Of a stretch of DNA of 64,000 nucleotides, positions 45,211 to 54,129 are shown piece by piece. The notes beneath the pieces are model-generated. The model had not been told where the DNA came from and searched no databases. It saw nothing but the letters and a program-made list of their open reading frames with translations. Origin of the DNA: JAJPHW01 sp963771505 (GTDB lineage: Bacteria > Acidobacteriota > Terriglobia > Terriglobales > Acidobacteriaceae); assembly GCA_963771505.1 (NCBI GenBank), contig CAVYTO010000001.1, forward strand, positions 372,001-436,000, written 5' to 3'. The translations under genes and the position numbers were made by a program. The stretch's first letter is position 1, and the number at the start of each line of letters is the position of its first letter.

Positions 45211-46152
45211 TTACTCCACCACTAAGCCGCCTGTCAGATCAGCCAGACGCTTGACTTCGTGGTCCGCGCACCACGTCTCCAGTTCGGCGGCTATTTTTTC
45301 GGTGGCACGAGGGTCCCAGTAACTAGCAGTCCCTATCTGTACCGCACTGGCGCCAGCCAACATGAACTCGATAATGTCCGATCCGGTTGAAATTCCGCCC
45401 ATGCCAAGAATTGGTATTTTCACCGCTTTCGACGCGTCGTAAACCATGCGCAACGCGATTGGCTTGATCGCCGGGCCGGACAAACCAGCCGTCACGTTGG
45501 CAATTCGCGGCTTCCGCGTTTCCGGGTCGATCGCCATCGCTACGAAAGTGTTGATCAGAGAAATTGCGTCGGCGCCCGCATCCTGAGCGACCTGCGCCAT
45601 CTGCGCGATGCTGGTGACGTTAGGGGAAAGCTTGACGATAAGCGGGCGCTGCGTGGCCTTGCGCGCTTTGGTGACGACTTCGTCTAATGACCGTGGATCG
45701 CTGCCGAACTGAATTCCGCCATGCGCGGTATTTGGGCAGGAGACGTTCAATTCATAAGCGGCAATTCCTTCACCTTCATCGAGTATCTGAATGGTGTGCT
45801 CGTAATCTTCGCGCGTGTAGCCGAAAACATTCGCGAAGATGACTACGTCTTTGATCTCGCGCAGCCGCGGAAGTTTTTCTTCGAGGAATGCCCGCGCTCC
45901 GATATTCTGCAAGCCGATGGCATTCAGCATTCCTGCGGGCGTTTCGTAAAGACGCGGCGGCGGATTGCCGGCCATCGGGTCCCGGGAGAGACCCTTCACT
46001 ACGAATCCGCCAAGACGACTAAGGTGGACAACATCCTCGAACTCGAGCCCGTAGGCAAAAGTCCCGCTGGCAGCGACAATCGGGTTCTTGAGCGCGATTC
46101 CGGCAATGTTCATGCTTAGATCGCAGCTTGGTCTCGCGCCAGAGTTCGGCAT
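45211..46152 (-). CDS. pyrD: Dihydroorotate dehydrogenase, class 1B catalytic subunit
   Basis: Oxidises dihydroorotate to orotate in pyrimidine synthesis. FMN and substrate residues are seen in NPIVAASGTFAYGLEF, LNAIGLQNIGARAFLE, the catalytic Cys region YELNVSCPNTAHGG, and GMGGISTGSDIIEFMLAGASAVQIGTA. The length of 313 fits class 1B. The usual partner PyrK (FeS/FAD subunit) is not seen here. The ATG overlaps the upstream phosphatase stop by one base (TAATG). Confidence 0.94.
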   Translation of the reverse strand: MPNSGARPSCDLSMNIAGIALKNPIVAASGTFAYGLEFEDVVHLSRLGGFVVKGLSRDPMAGNPPPRLYETPAGMLNAIGLQNIGARAFLEEKLPRLREIKDVVIFANVFGYTREDYEHTIQILDEGEGIAAYELNVSCPNTAHGGIQFGSDPRSLDEVVTKARKATQRPLIVKLSPNVTSIAQMAQVAQDAGADAISLINTFVAMAIDPETRKPRIANVTAGLSGPAIKPIALRMVYDASKAVKIPILGMGGISTGSDIIEFMLAGASAVQIGTASYWDPRATEKIAAELETWCADHEVKRLADLTGGLVVE

Positions 46153-47765
46153 TATTGTTTTGACACTTTCTCGGACGGAACCAGCGCCTCAGTCAGTACG
46201 CGCCCAACAGCATGGGTCGGAGCATTGATGCCGAGCAGTGACGAAAACGTCACTGCGAGGTCAACCGGTTCTGCCTGTGTTCTGTACACGCCCGGCGCGA
46301 AAGGAAGACCGTAAAAGGCCAGCGGCACGTGACTGTCGTAGGTGTAGGGAGATGCGTGGTCGGTGCCACTCGACGATCCCACATCGAACGGAACAGGAAC
46401 GCCAAGAACGTACCACCCGGCTTCAGGAGAGTAGCTGTGCAGATATTTCATGCCCATCTCCGTTCGCGGCACTTCGCCTTTTGCTAACTGCGACTTCGTG
46501 AAATAACCGCGTAACCCGGCTGCCATGAGGGCTTCGCCGACGGCATTTTCTGCGTCTGCTTCGCCGGTTTTCAACGCGGTGAAGGCATCAAGATTCAGCC
46601 ATGCGTCGGGATAGTCGATGCCCTTTACGAATTCGGTTTTTTTCCCCGCCGCAAGCTTCGCGGACAATGCATCGTTCACTTTTCGTTTCAAATCTTCAGA
46701 AGAAAGGTTGACAGCAGGAATCCGCAACTTCGACGCAACTGCGGGCAATGGCGCGATTCCATGGTCAGCGGACAACGCAATCCAAACGTTAGCTAAGCCA
46801 ACCTGATGTCCGAGATAATCGAAAAAGTCGGCGAACTGTTTATCCAAAGTGAGTGCCATGGCATGCATCTCGGGGGAGTCGGGGCCGGCTTGATGTCCCA
46901 GAATGTCATTGGCGGAAAGGCTGATCACGAGCAGGTCCGTGGCCGGGCCTTCGCCAAGCTTTTCGTAAGTGATCAGTTCACGCGCGAACTCGAATTCGTA
47001 GTCGTTGGCGAACGGCGTCGATCCGACGAGTTCATAAAACCCCATCGGCTTGCCCTTTTTGTTCAAGCGCGGTGCGGTGGTGCGCAAAAGCTGACCACTG
47101 CCATCCTTCCAATCTCTGCCGAAGTACTTGTCGGTGCGCTTGGCATTGTTGAAATTCTGCACCCATTTCGGCAATTCATCGCGGTAGTACGTCGAGGTGA
47201 TCCATGCGCCTGAGTCGTGGTCAATCCAGTACGCGCCGTCTCCGGAATATCCCGCAGGAAGGATGGACGCCCGGTCTTTCAGCGAAATTCCGAATACTTT
47301 CGACTTACCTTGTGTCGCCAGCTTGAGTTCGTCGCCCAACGTGTCGGCCATCAGGTTATGCGGAGACGCGCCTGGATCTTTGCTGTCGATACCCACCAAT
47401 TTGTATGCGTCGTCCTGCACTGAACTCACTGCGGCTTGCTTCTGCGGGTCCCACCACTCGTTCGACACAATCCCGTGCCCGTTGCTGTAAGCACCGGTCA
47501 GAAGAGTGGCGTGTCCCGGAGCGGTTCGCGTATTCGCGTAGTTGTAATTGCAATCCGAAAAATAGGCTCCCTGGTCCATCAGCAGACGGAAACCGCTGGG
47601 TCCGAACTGGTCGCGGTAGCGTTCAAGATAATCGCCTCGGAACTGATCGATGACCAAGATCACAATCAGCTTCGGATGGGCATTGTAGGCGCTGGCAAAT
47701 GACTGCGCGGTTACTCCGACGAACAGCGCAAGTGTCAGCAAGTATCGATTTCGGCGGAGTCGCAT
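46152..47765 (-). CDS. Secreted alkaline-phosphatase-superfamily hydrolase
   Basis: Type I phosphodiesterase/nucleotide-pyrophosphatase-like enzyme. The start was chosen at the ATG at 47765 because it gives a signal peptide (MRLRRNRYLLTLALFVGVTA, cleavage near SFASA); an ATG 18 codons upstream would bury it. Metal and nucleophile residues are visible in VILVIDQFRGDYLERY (Asp), NTRTAPGHATLLTGAYSNGHGI (nucleophile Thr), GPDSPEMHAMALTLD and SADHGIAPLP. The length is 537. It leads pyrD in a tight unit, which may be coincidental. Confidence 0.85.
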   Translation of the reverse strand: MRLRRNRYLLTLALFVGVTAQSFASAYNAHPKLIVILVIDQFRGDYLERYRDQFGPSGFRLLMDQGAYFSDCNYNYANTRTAPGHATLLTGAYSNGHGIVSNEWWDPQKQAAVSSVQDDAYKLVGIDSKDPGASPHNLMADTLGDELKLATQGKSKVFGISLKDRASILPAGYSGDGAYWIDHDSGAWITSTYYRDELPKWVQNFNNAKRTDKYFGRDWKDGSGQLLRTTAPRLNKKGKPMGFYELVGSTPFANDYEFEFARELITYEKLGEGPATDLLVISLSANDILGHQAGPDSPEMHAMALTLDKQFADFFDYLGHQVGLANVWIALSADHGIAPLPAVASKLRIPAVNLSSEDLKRKVNDALSAKLAAGKKTEFVKGIDYPDAWLNLDAFTALKTGEADAENAVGEALMAAGLRGYFTKSQLAKGEVPRTEMGMKYLHSYSPEAGWYVLGVPVPFDVGSSSGTDHASPYTYDSHVPLAFYGLPFAPGVYRTQAEPVDLAVTFSSLLGINAPTHAVGRVLTEALVPSEKVSKQ

Positions 47766-47912
47766 TCCGGGTAGTGTATCGCGTTGAATACAGAAGCTGG
47801 AAGCAATGCAGCGGAGCATTCATCCCACACTCACAGCCCACCACGGAATGGTCACGACGTTTAGCTCTGGCGCGAAGTCCGAAAACGTCTGTATACGTCG
47901 ATCTCTCGAGCT

Positions 47913-49397
47913 ATGATGAGTGACATGGTCGTCAACGAACAAGGTCAGCTCGACTGGCGCGTTTGTTCGCGTGCGCGACTCTCTCGCGACGCGCGGTTCG
48001 ATGGCAAGTTTTTCATTGGCGTCGTTGGCAGCGGGGTTTACTGCCGGTCGATCTGTCCCGCTCGAACCGCAAAAGAAAAAAATGTGCGCTATTTTCCGAC
48101 TGCGGCGGCTGCGTCTGAAGCCGGATTCCGTCCATGTCTACGCTGCCGTCCTGAGTGTTCGCCCGGCACGCCCGCGTGGATCGGCGCTTCCAGCACAGTG
48201 TCGCGGGCATTAAGGTTGATCGCGGAAGAGGGACTTGAAGACGGCGTCGATGACCTGGCCGACCGGCTCGGAATGGGATCGCGGCATCTGCGGCGTTTGT
48301 TTTTGCAACATCTTGGAGCGACGCCGAGCGGGGTCGCCCATACCCGGCGTTTGCACTTCGCAAAGAAGTTGATCGATGACACTCAGTTGCGAATGGCCGA
48401 CGTCGCCATGGCGTCAGGATTCGGCTGTGTCCGGCGTTTCAACGCGGCGATTCGCGATGTTTATCACCGAACGCCAACCCAGATTCGCCGTTTGGCGCCA
48501 AGGACGGAGATGCGCGCGGCTAACCGCTATTTCTTCCGTTTGCGGTATCGTCCCCCGTACGACTGGAATGCGATGTTGGAGTTTCTCGCGCCTCGCGCAA
48601 CTCCGGGGGTTGAGGCTGTCAAGCACGGTCGTTACCGGCGTTCCATTACGGTGGGACCGCATCACGGCTTCTTCGATGTCTCTCTGGATGAGCCGAACCA
48701 TGCGTTGGCTGTTGAAGTCGAGTTCGACGATCCAAAATCTCTATACCTCATCACTGAACGTATACGCTCAATGTTTGATCTGAACGCCGATTGGGCGGTT
48801 GTCGCTGGAATTCTTAAAGCCGACCCGCTGTTAACTGCATCGTTGAAGAAAAATCCTGGATTGCGAGTGCCCGGATCTTGGGACGGCTTCGAATTGGCCG
48901 TCCGGGCCATTCTCGGGCAGCAAGTCAGCGTAAAAGCGGCGACTACTCTTGCCGGTAGAATGGTGAGCGCACTCGGCACTCCGTTTGCGGCAGCAAGTGG
49001 CCTTACGCATCTTTTTCCCTCTCCCGCGGTGGTCGCCGACGCAGATCTCACGGGTATCGGGTTGACGCGCGCCCGCAGCCAGACCATTCGCAGCCTGGCA
49101 CGCGCTGTTTGCGAAAATAAAATCTGTTTCAGCAGCATTCACAACTCAGAAGATTTTCTGGGCCAACTTTGCGAAATCCCGGGCATTGGCCACTGGACGG
49201 CACAATATGTCGCCATGCGCGCCCTCAGAGAGCCGGACGCATTCCCCGTCGGGGACCTGGGGCTCTTGCACGCGCTAAACCTGAAATCCCCGAAAGATCT
49301 GGAGCGCCGATCCGAAGCCTGGCGCCCATGGCGCGCTTATGCCGCGATGTATCTCTGGAGAATGCCTGCGCCGGCAGCCCAGCGCGCGATAGCCTGA
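47913..49397 (+). CDS. Ada-AlkA fusion: alkylation-repair regulator/glycosylase
   Basis: 494-residue multi-domain repair protein. The Ada zinc domain comes first, with Cys44, Cys48, Cys75 and Cys78 (YCRSIC ... PCLRC); the family alkyl acceptor Cys is among these. An AraC-type HTH follows (about residues 95-195, with DDLADRLGMGSRHLRRLF). Then comes an AlkA_N region and the HhH-GPD glycosylase domain with EIPGIGHWTAQYVAMRAL and the catalytic Asp in FPVGDLGLL. No methyltransferase (Ogt) domain is present. It probably both senses and removes alkyl damage. Confidence 0.92.
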   Translation: MMSDMVVNEQGQLDWRVCSRARLSRDARFDGKFFIGVVGSGVYCRSICPARTAKEKNVRYFPTAAAASEAGFRPCLRCRPECSPGTPAWIGASSTVSRALRLIAEEGLEDGVDDLADRLGMGSRHLRRLFLQHLGATPSGVAHTRRLHFAKKLIDDTQLRMADVAMASGFGCVRRFNAAIRDVYHRTPTQIRRLAPRTEMRAANRYFFRLRYRPPYDWNAMLEFLAPRATPGVEAVKHGRYRRSITVGPHHGFFDVSLDEPNHALAVEVEFDDPKSLYLITERIRSMFDLNADWAVVAGILKADPLLTASLKKNPGLRVPGSWDGFELAVRAILGQQVSVKAATTLAGRMVSALGTPFAAASGLTHLFPSPAVVADADLTGIGLTRARSQTIRSLARAVCENKICFSSIHNSEDFLGQLCEIPGIGHWTAQYVAMRALREPDAFPVGDLGLLHALNLKSPKDLERRSEAWRPWRAYAAMYLWRMPAPAAQRAIA

Positions 49398-49447
49398 AAC
49401 CTCACTAGCGCAAACTTCCGCTAAAATGAGAGTCGTCGTCCGGCTCC

Positions 49448-50683
49448 ATGAAAACCTCTGAACTGATCTTCGATTGGAATCAGCAGCAGCCCGAGATGTT
49501 GCGCCCTCCCGGCCCGGTGCGGCTTACGGATGAGACTCTCCGAGACGGACTGCAGTCGCCCTCGGTTCGCGATCCTTCGATCGAAGAAAAAATTAAAATC
49601 CTTCACTTGATGGAGCAGTTGGGAATCAACTCGCTCGATCTAGGATTGCCGGGTGCAGGTCCGCGAGCGGTCGAACATGTCGAAGCGCTGGCGAGGGAGA
49701 TCGTTTCTTCACGGTTGAAAATTCAGCCCTACTGCGCGGCGCGGACACTGGAGAGCGACATTCGCCCGATTGCCGAAATTACACAGCGGACCGGGTTGCC
49801 CATCGAAGTAGCCGCGTTCATTGGGTCGAGCCCGATAAGAAGGTATACGGAAAACTGGACTGACGACTTCCTCCAGGTCACGGCCGAAAAAGCGGTAAAG
49901 TTTACGGTCTCCGTCGGGTTGGATTGCATGTTCGTCACCGAAGACACGACTCGATGCGATCCCGGAACCGTGAAGCGGCTCTATTCGACGGCTATTTCCT
50001 GCGGCGCAAAGGCTGTGGTCGTTTGCGATACCGCCGGGCACTCGACTCCAGCGGGCGCGGCAGCGCTGGTAAAGTTTGTGCTCGAAGAAGCTATCCGGCC
50101 TTCGGGCGAGAAAATTCGTCTCGATTGGCACGGCCATTGCGATCGCGGATTCGCCGTCGCGAATTCAATGGCTGCGTTGGTCGCCGGCGCCGATTGCGCA
50201 CACGCCACCGCCCTCGGAATTGGGGAACGAGTCGGCAATACACAAATGGATCAAATGCTCGTGAACCTCAAACTCATGGGCGTGCCCCCGTGGACGGACC
50301 AGGACTTAACTCAGCTCAAGGAGTATTGCGTCGCTGTCTCCCGCGCGACCGGTGTTCCAATTCCCGCAAATTATCCGGTCGTGGGTGAGGACGCTTTCCG
50401 CACTGCTACAGGGGTGCACGCCGCTGCCGTGATCAAAGCCTTCAAGAAAAACGATTTGGAACTGGCGAATGCGGTTTACTCCGGTGTGCCAGCGCATGTT
50501 TTCGGCATGGAGCAGACCATCGACATCGGCCCGATGAGCGGAAAATCGAATGTCGCGTTCTGGCTGGAGCGGCGCGGATTGCCTATGTCGGACTCAGTCA
50601 TCGACGCGGTTTATCAGCGGGCTAAATCTTCCAATCACACGTTGAGCGAAGCCGAGATCCTCGCCTGTGTGCCCAAGACTTAG
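49448..50683 (+). CDS. LeuA-like DRE-TIM metallolyase without regulatory domain
   Basis: Condensing enzyme of the 2-isopropylmalate/homocitrate synthase superfamily. The catalytic motif is TDETLRDGLQSPSV (residues 27-40), and the metal HxH is WHGHCDRGFAVANS near residue 219. The C-terminal part after residue 330 keeps the KSNVAFWLERRGL segment but lacks the LeuA allosteric domain of about 130 residues, giving 411 instead of about 510. It may be 2-isopropylmalate synthase-like, citramalate synthase-like or another acyl-CoA-keto acid condensing enzyme; the sequence alone does not settle this. It lies 50 bp after alkA on the same strand. Confidence 0.8.
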   Translation: MKTSELIFDWNQQQPEMLRPPGPVRLTDETLRDGLQSPSVRDPSIEEKIKILHLMEQLGINSLDLGLPGAGPRAVEHVEALAREIVSSRLKIQPYCAARTLESDIRPIAEITQRTGLPIEVAAFIGSSPIRRYTENWTDDFLQVTAEKAVKFTVSVGLDCMFVTEDTTRCDPGTVKRLYSTAISCGAKAVVVCDTAGHSTPAGAAALVKFVLEEAIRPSGEKIRLDWHGHCDRGFAVANSMAALVAGADCAHATALGIGERVGNTQMDQMLVNLKLMGVPPWTDQDLTQLKEYCVAVSRATGVPIPANYPVVGEDAFRTATGVHAAAVIKAFKKNDLELANAVYSGVPAHVFGMEQTIDIGPMSGKSNVAFWLERRGLPMSDSVIDAVYQRAKSSNHTLSEAEILACVPKT

Positions 50684-50731
50684 AAATGTTTATCGAGTCT
50701 AGCCGCCGAAGCTTAGTTCCCACGAGCGCAT

Positions 50732-50760
50732 TTGCCTCCGCCGTCAACCGTCCCTAGAAT
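50732..50760 (+). promoter_or_regulatory. Sigma-70-type promoter of guaB
   Basis: TTGCCT (50732-50737) and TAGAAT (50755-50760) are 17 nt apart, close to the housekeeping consensus. The expected transcription start near 50767 leaves a short leader of about 20 nt before the guaB ATG. Confidence 0.6.
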
Positions 50761-50786
50761 GGAACTACGGCTTCCAATCACAATCT

Positions 50787-52298
50787 ATGATTCATTTTCC
50801 AGTTCCTGAAGCTCTCACTTTCGATGACGTGTTGCTGCTACCCGCCCATTCGGATGTAATCCCCTCGCAGACCAACACCGCGACGATGCTTACCCGCAAC
50901 ATTCAGCTAAACATCCCCATTATCAGCGCCGCGATGGATACCGTTACCGAATCCCATATGGCCATTGCGCTTGCTCAGCAGGGCGGACTCGGAATTCTGC
51001 ATCGCAATCTCACCATCGAGCGTCAGGCGGATGAAGTGGACAAGGTAAAGCGCTCGGAAAGCGGGATGATCGTCGACCCGGTCACCATGTCCCCCGATGC
51101 CAAGGTGTCCGATGCGCTGGAAGTTATGCGCAAATACAAAATCTCCGGTGTACCGATCACGAAAAACGGCAAGTTGGTCGGCATTCTCACCAATCGCGAC
51201 TTGCGTTTTGAGTCCAGATTCGATGTTCCGATCGAGAAAGTGATGACGAAGAAAAACCTCATCACGGTTCCGGTTGGCACCACTCTCGAAGACGCGGAGA
51301 ATATTCTTCACGAGCACCGCGTAGAAAAGCTTTTGGTGGTTGACGACAACTACATGCTTAAGGGATTGATCACCGTAAAAGATATCCAAAAGAAATTGAA
51401 ATACCCGAACGCCGCCAAGGACTCGCATGGGCGGCTGCGCGTCGCGGCGGCTATTGGCGCGACCGGCGATTTCCTCGAGCGCGCGCAGGAAATGGTGAAA
51501 AACAAGGTCGACGTGCTGGCAATTGACAGCGCGCACGGACATTCAAGTCGGGTTATTGAAGCGGTCAAAACAATTAAAGCTAAGTTGCCTGAGGTTGACC
51601 TCATGGCAGGAAACGTAGCTACATTCGATGGCGCGCAAGCGCTGGTGCAAGCCGGAGTGGATGCGATTAAAGTTGGAATTGGCCCCGGATCAATCTGCAC
51701 GACACGCGTGGTCACGGGAGCAGGGGTACCGCAGATCACTGCCATCGCCGAATCCTACCGGGCGACGAAAGACGCTGGAATTCCAGTGATTGCCGATGGT
51801 GGCATTAAATTTTCGGGTGACATCACCAAAGCTTTGGCAGCGGGTGCTTCGGGAGTGATGATCGGCTCCCTGTTTGCCGGTACCGATGAAAGTCCCGGCG
51901 AATTGATTTTGTATCAAGGCCGCACATTCAAGTCGTACCGCGGCATGGGATCGCTCGGCGCTATGACGGCAGGCTCCGGCAGCGCAGAACGCTATTTCCA
52001 GAATGTGGAAGGCGAGGCGTCCGCCGCGATTTCCGGAAATGGCGAAGAATCCAATCGCCTCGGGAAAATGGTTCCGGAAGGAATTGAAGGCCGCGTTCCT
52101 TATCGCGGTTCGGTGTCAATGATCGTCCATCAGATGGTAGGCGGACTGAAATCTGGCATGGGCTACTGCGGCTGCGCCACCGTTCCGGAACTTTTGCAAA
52201 AGACCCGGTTCGTGCGCATCAGTGGCGCTGGACTTCGCGAGAGTCACGTGCACGATGTGATGATCACGCGAGAAGCGCCAAATTACGCGGTGGAGTGA
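50787..52298 (+). CDS. guaB: IMP dehydrogenase
   Basis: Oxidises IMP to XMP, the first step of GMP synthesis. It shows the FDDVLLLPAHSDVIPSQTNT start, a pair of CBS domains (about residues 95-215) inserted in the barrel, DSAHGHSSRVIEAVKTIK, the catalytic loop GPGSICTTRVVTGAGVPQ with Cys304, and GSLFAGTDESPGE and the flap segment near residue 410. The length of 503 is normal. It has its own promoter upstream. Confidence 0.97.
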   Translation: MIHFPVPEALTFDDVLLLPAHSDVIPSQTNTATMLTRNIQLNIPIISAAMDTVTESHMAIALAQQGGLGILHRNLTIERQADEVDKVKRSESGMIVDPVTMSPDAKVSDALEVMRKYKISGVPITKNGKLVGILTNRDLRFESRFDVPIEKVMTKKNLITVPVGTTLEDAENILHEHRVEKLLVVDDNYMLKGLITVKDIQKKLKYPNAAKDSHGRLRVAAAIGATGDFLERAQEMVKNKVDVLAIDSAHGHSSRVIEAVKTIKAKLPEVDLMAGNVATFDGAQALVQAGVDAIKVGIGPGSICTTRVVTGAGVPQITAIAESYRATKDAGIPVIADGGIKFSGDITKALAAGASGVMIGSLFAGTDESPGELILYQGRTFKSYRGMGSLGAMTAGSGSAERYFQNVEGEASAAISGNGEESNRLGKMVPEGIEGRVPYRGSVSMIVHQMVGGLKSGMGYCGCATVPELLQKTRFVRISGAGLRESHVHDVMITREAPNYAVE

Positions 52299-52348
52299 TT
52301 CAAAATCATGCAGATTGACACCGTGGATGTTGAGATCAAGCCATTCTT

Positions 52349-52852
52349 TTGCTCGCTGGATTCTGGCGCTTGACTCCCGAGCGCGCGAAAATCTTCAAAG
52401 CTTGGCTCCCCTCGCTCATTTGGATGGGATTGATCGCCATCGAGTCGACGGCCATGCTTTCCGCCGCCAACACCAGCCGCTTGCTCTATGGCATCTTTCA
52501 TTACTTGACCGGAGTAAGCCATGCCCGGTTCGAAGTCTGGCATTTTTACATGCGCAAGACGGGCCACTTCGTCGGATATTTCACGCTCAGTTTCTTGTTG
52601 TTCGGATCGTGGCGGGCAACTAGTTTTGTTCCGGGATCGCCGCGCTGGGCATTCCGCTGGGCGTGGATCGCGTGGCTGATGACCGCTTTCGTGGCCAGTA
52701 TGGACGAGTGGCATCAAACGTTCATCCCCTCGCGGACGGGAACAGTCCATGACGTCGTGCTCGATAGCACCGCAGCGCTAGTCGCTCAAATTACTTTATT
52801 CATGTACTGGAATTCGCGCAAAAGGCGGGAAGTGTTTTCAGTCGACCGCTAG
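52349..52852 (+). CDS. VanZ-family membrane protein
   Basis: 167-residue protein with several hydrophobic segments and the VanZ-like pattern: SLIWMGLIAIESTAML (TM1), a KTGHFVGYFTLSFLLFG segment (TM2), WAWIAWLMTAFVASMDEWHQTFIPSRTGTVHDVVLDSTAALVA (TM3-4). The DEWHQTF-PSRTG-HDV-D-T motif is typical. VanZ proteins may contribute to glycopeptide resistance or cell-envelope biology; function here is unknown. The start is TTG at 52349; another TTG at 52370 overlaps the stop of a 21-codon ORF (52308-52373). Confidence 0.85.
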   Translation: MLAGFWRLTPERAKIFKAWLPSLIWMGLIAIESTAMLSAANTSRLLYGIFHYLTGVSHARFEVWHFYMRKTGHFVGYFTLSFLLFGSWRATSFVPGSPRWAFRWAWIAWLMTAFVASMDEWHQTFIPSRTGTVHDVVLDSTAALVAQITLFMYWNSRKRREVFSVDR

Positions 52853-52853
52853 T

Positions 52854-53342
52854 CTAGTAAAGTGCGTCGTACTTCGTGACTACCCACTGGCCTTCCTGGT
52901 TTTCGAGGGTCACTGAGAAATCGCCTTTTTCAGTACCGCCTTGCTCCAGGTTTCGCCGCGTGGCACGATAATGCAGGATTCGTAGCGGAGGATTATCTTC
53001 CCAGTCGGTGATTTTCCAGCTCAGCAGCGGGTGTTTGGCTTCGGCATCGCAAATGAAAGCCGCGTACTTCTTGTGATAATCCTTCTCCCAGGACGCTAGC
53101 TGTTCCTTGCACTGCCCATCCCGCATCGCTTTCAAGTAGGTTGCGGCAACATGCTCTGAAGAGCGGTCACGCAATGGGTTCAACGAAACTGAAATTGGAA
53201 TGTTGCTGAGAGGGTCAACCTCCTGCGATCGCGACAATACTGGAGGCTGGTTATTCAGCCACAACAGATAGCCGAAAAACACCATCAGCACCAAGACTCC
53301 GGCTCCTGCGGCGATCGCGATTTGCGTGCGAGAAAAATTCAC
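52854..53342 (-). CDS. Membrane-anchored hypothetical protein
   Basis: Not recognised. 162 residues with one N-terminal membrane segment (residues 7-29, IAIAAGAGVLVLMVFFGYLLW) and a soluble C-terminal part with mixed strand and helix text (KAMRDGQCKEQLASWEKDYHKKYAAFICDAEA, then LRILHYRATRRN). The end, VTLENQEGQWVVTKYDALY, looks like an NTF2-like or Cys-containing domain. It converges tail-to-tail with the VanZ gene with no gap. Confidence 0.6.
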   Translation of the reverse strand: MNFSRTQIAIAAGAGVLVLMVFFGYLLWLNNQPPVLSRSQEVDPLSNIPISVSLNPLRDRSSEHVAATYLKAMRDGQCKEQLASWEKDYHKKYAAFICDAEAKHPLLSWKITDWEDNPPLRILHYRATRRNLEQGGTEKGDFSVTLENQEGQWVVTKYDALY

Positions 53343-53469
53343 GATGCCTGAAGTCTAGACGCTTCCGCAAATCACGCCAGATTACCGCCGTGACTGCCAT
53401 TCGTACATGTACCGTTAGGTTAAAGCCGGTCGAAATTGTACTTCACACCAACTTTACGGGGGAGACTCG

Positions 53470-54129
53470 ATGTCAACTAAGGTGGGCCTGAACATTGAAG
53501 CAGTGATCCTGGACTACGGTGCCGTGCTTTCGGACATTCCGACTCGCGAGGAATGGGCGCGCATGGAAACGATGTTCGATGTCGACCCCGAAAAATTTCA
53601 GGAGCTATGGATGCGAAATCGGCCAGCCTTCGATCTTGGAGAACTTAGCTCAATGTCTTACTGGTCGAAACTGGGCGAGGACGCCGGACGCAAAGTGGCC
53701 GATTCTGAAATTCATCAACTGATTGACTGGGACATCGAGATGTGGGGCCGTGAAAATAGAATTATGGTCGACTGGCGGCACGCGCTTCGGGCCGCAGGCA
53801 TCAAAGTGGGCCTGTTATCGAATATGCATCCGGACATGATCAATTCGGTGAAGGATAAATTCGACTGGTTGCGCGATTTGGACTTTGTAGCGTTTTCCGC
53901 TGACATCGAGATGACGAAACCCGACATCAAAATCTATGAGTACACACTCAAAGAAATGAACGTCAAAGCCGAACACTCGCTTTTCATTGATGACCGCGCT
54001 GGCAACGTCGAAGCGGCCCGGTCGATTGGGATGAACGCAATCCAATTCGATTCGGTAGAACAGCTTCGACAAGATTTGCTAGTTATGAATTTTCCGATTC
54101 TGCCCGAAGGTCCCGCGAGAAACTCATGA
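53470..54129 (+). CDS. HAD-family hydrolase (YihX/epoxide-hydrolase N-domain type)
   Basis: 219-residue haloacid-dehalogenase-fold hydrolase. Motif I is ILDYGAV (residues 13-19) with Asp as nucleophile and Gly instead of the second Asp, as in YihX-like members. Motif II is in GLLSNMHPDM, motif III is in MTKPDIKIYEY, and motif IV is FIDDRAGNVEAA. A helical cap region lies between residues 30 and 100. The substrate is unknown. A strong GGGGGAG ribosome site precedes the ATG. Its stop overlaps the next gene by 4 nt (ATGA). Confidence 0.9.
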   Translation: MSTKVGLNIEAVILDYGAVLSDIPTREEWARMETMFDVDPEKFQELWMRNRPAFDLGELSSMSYWSKLGEDAGRKVADSEIHQLIDWDIEMWGRENRIMVDWRHALRAAGIKVGLLSNMHPDMINSVKDKFDWLRDLDFVAFSADIEMTKPDIKIYEYTLKEMNVKAEHSLFIDDRAGNVEAARSIGMNAIQFDSVEQLRQDLLVMNFPILPEGPARNS

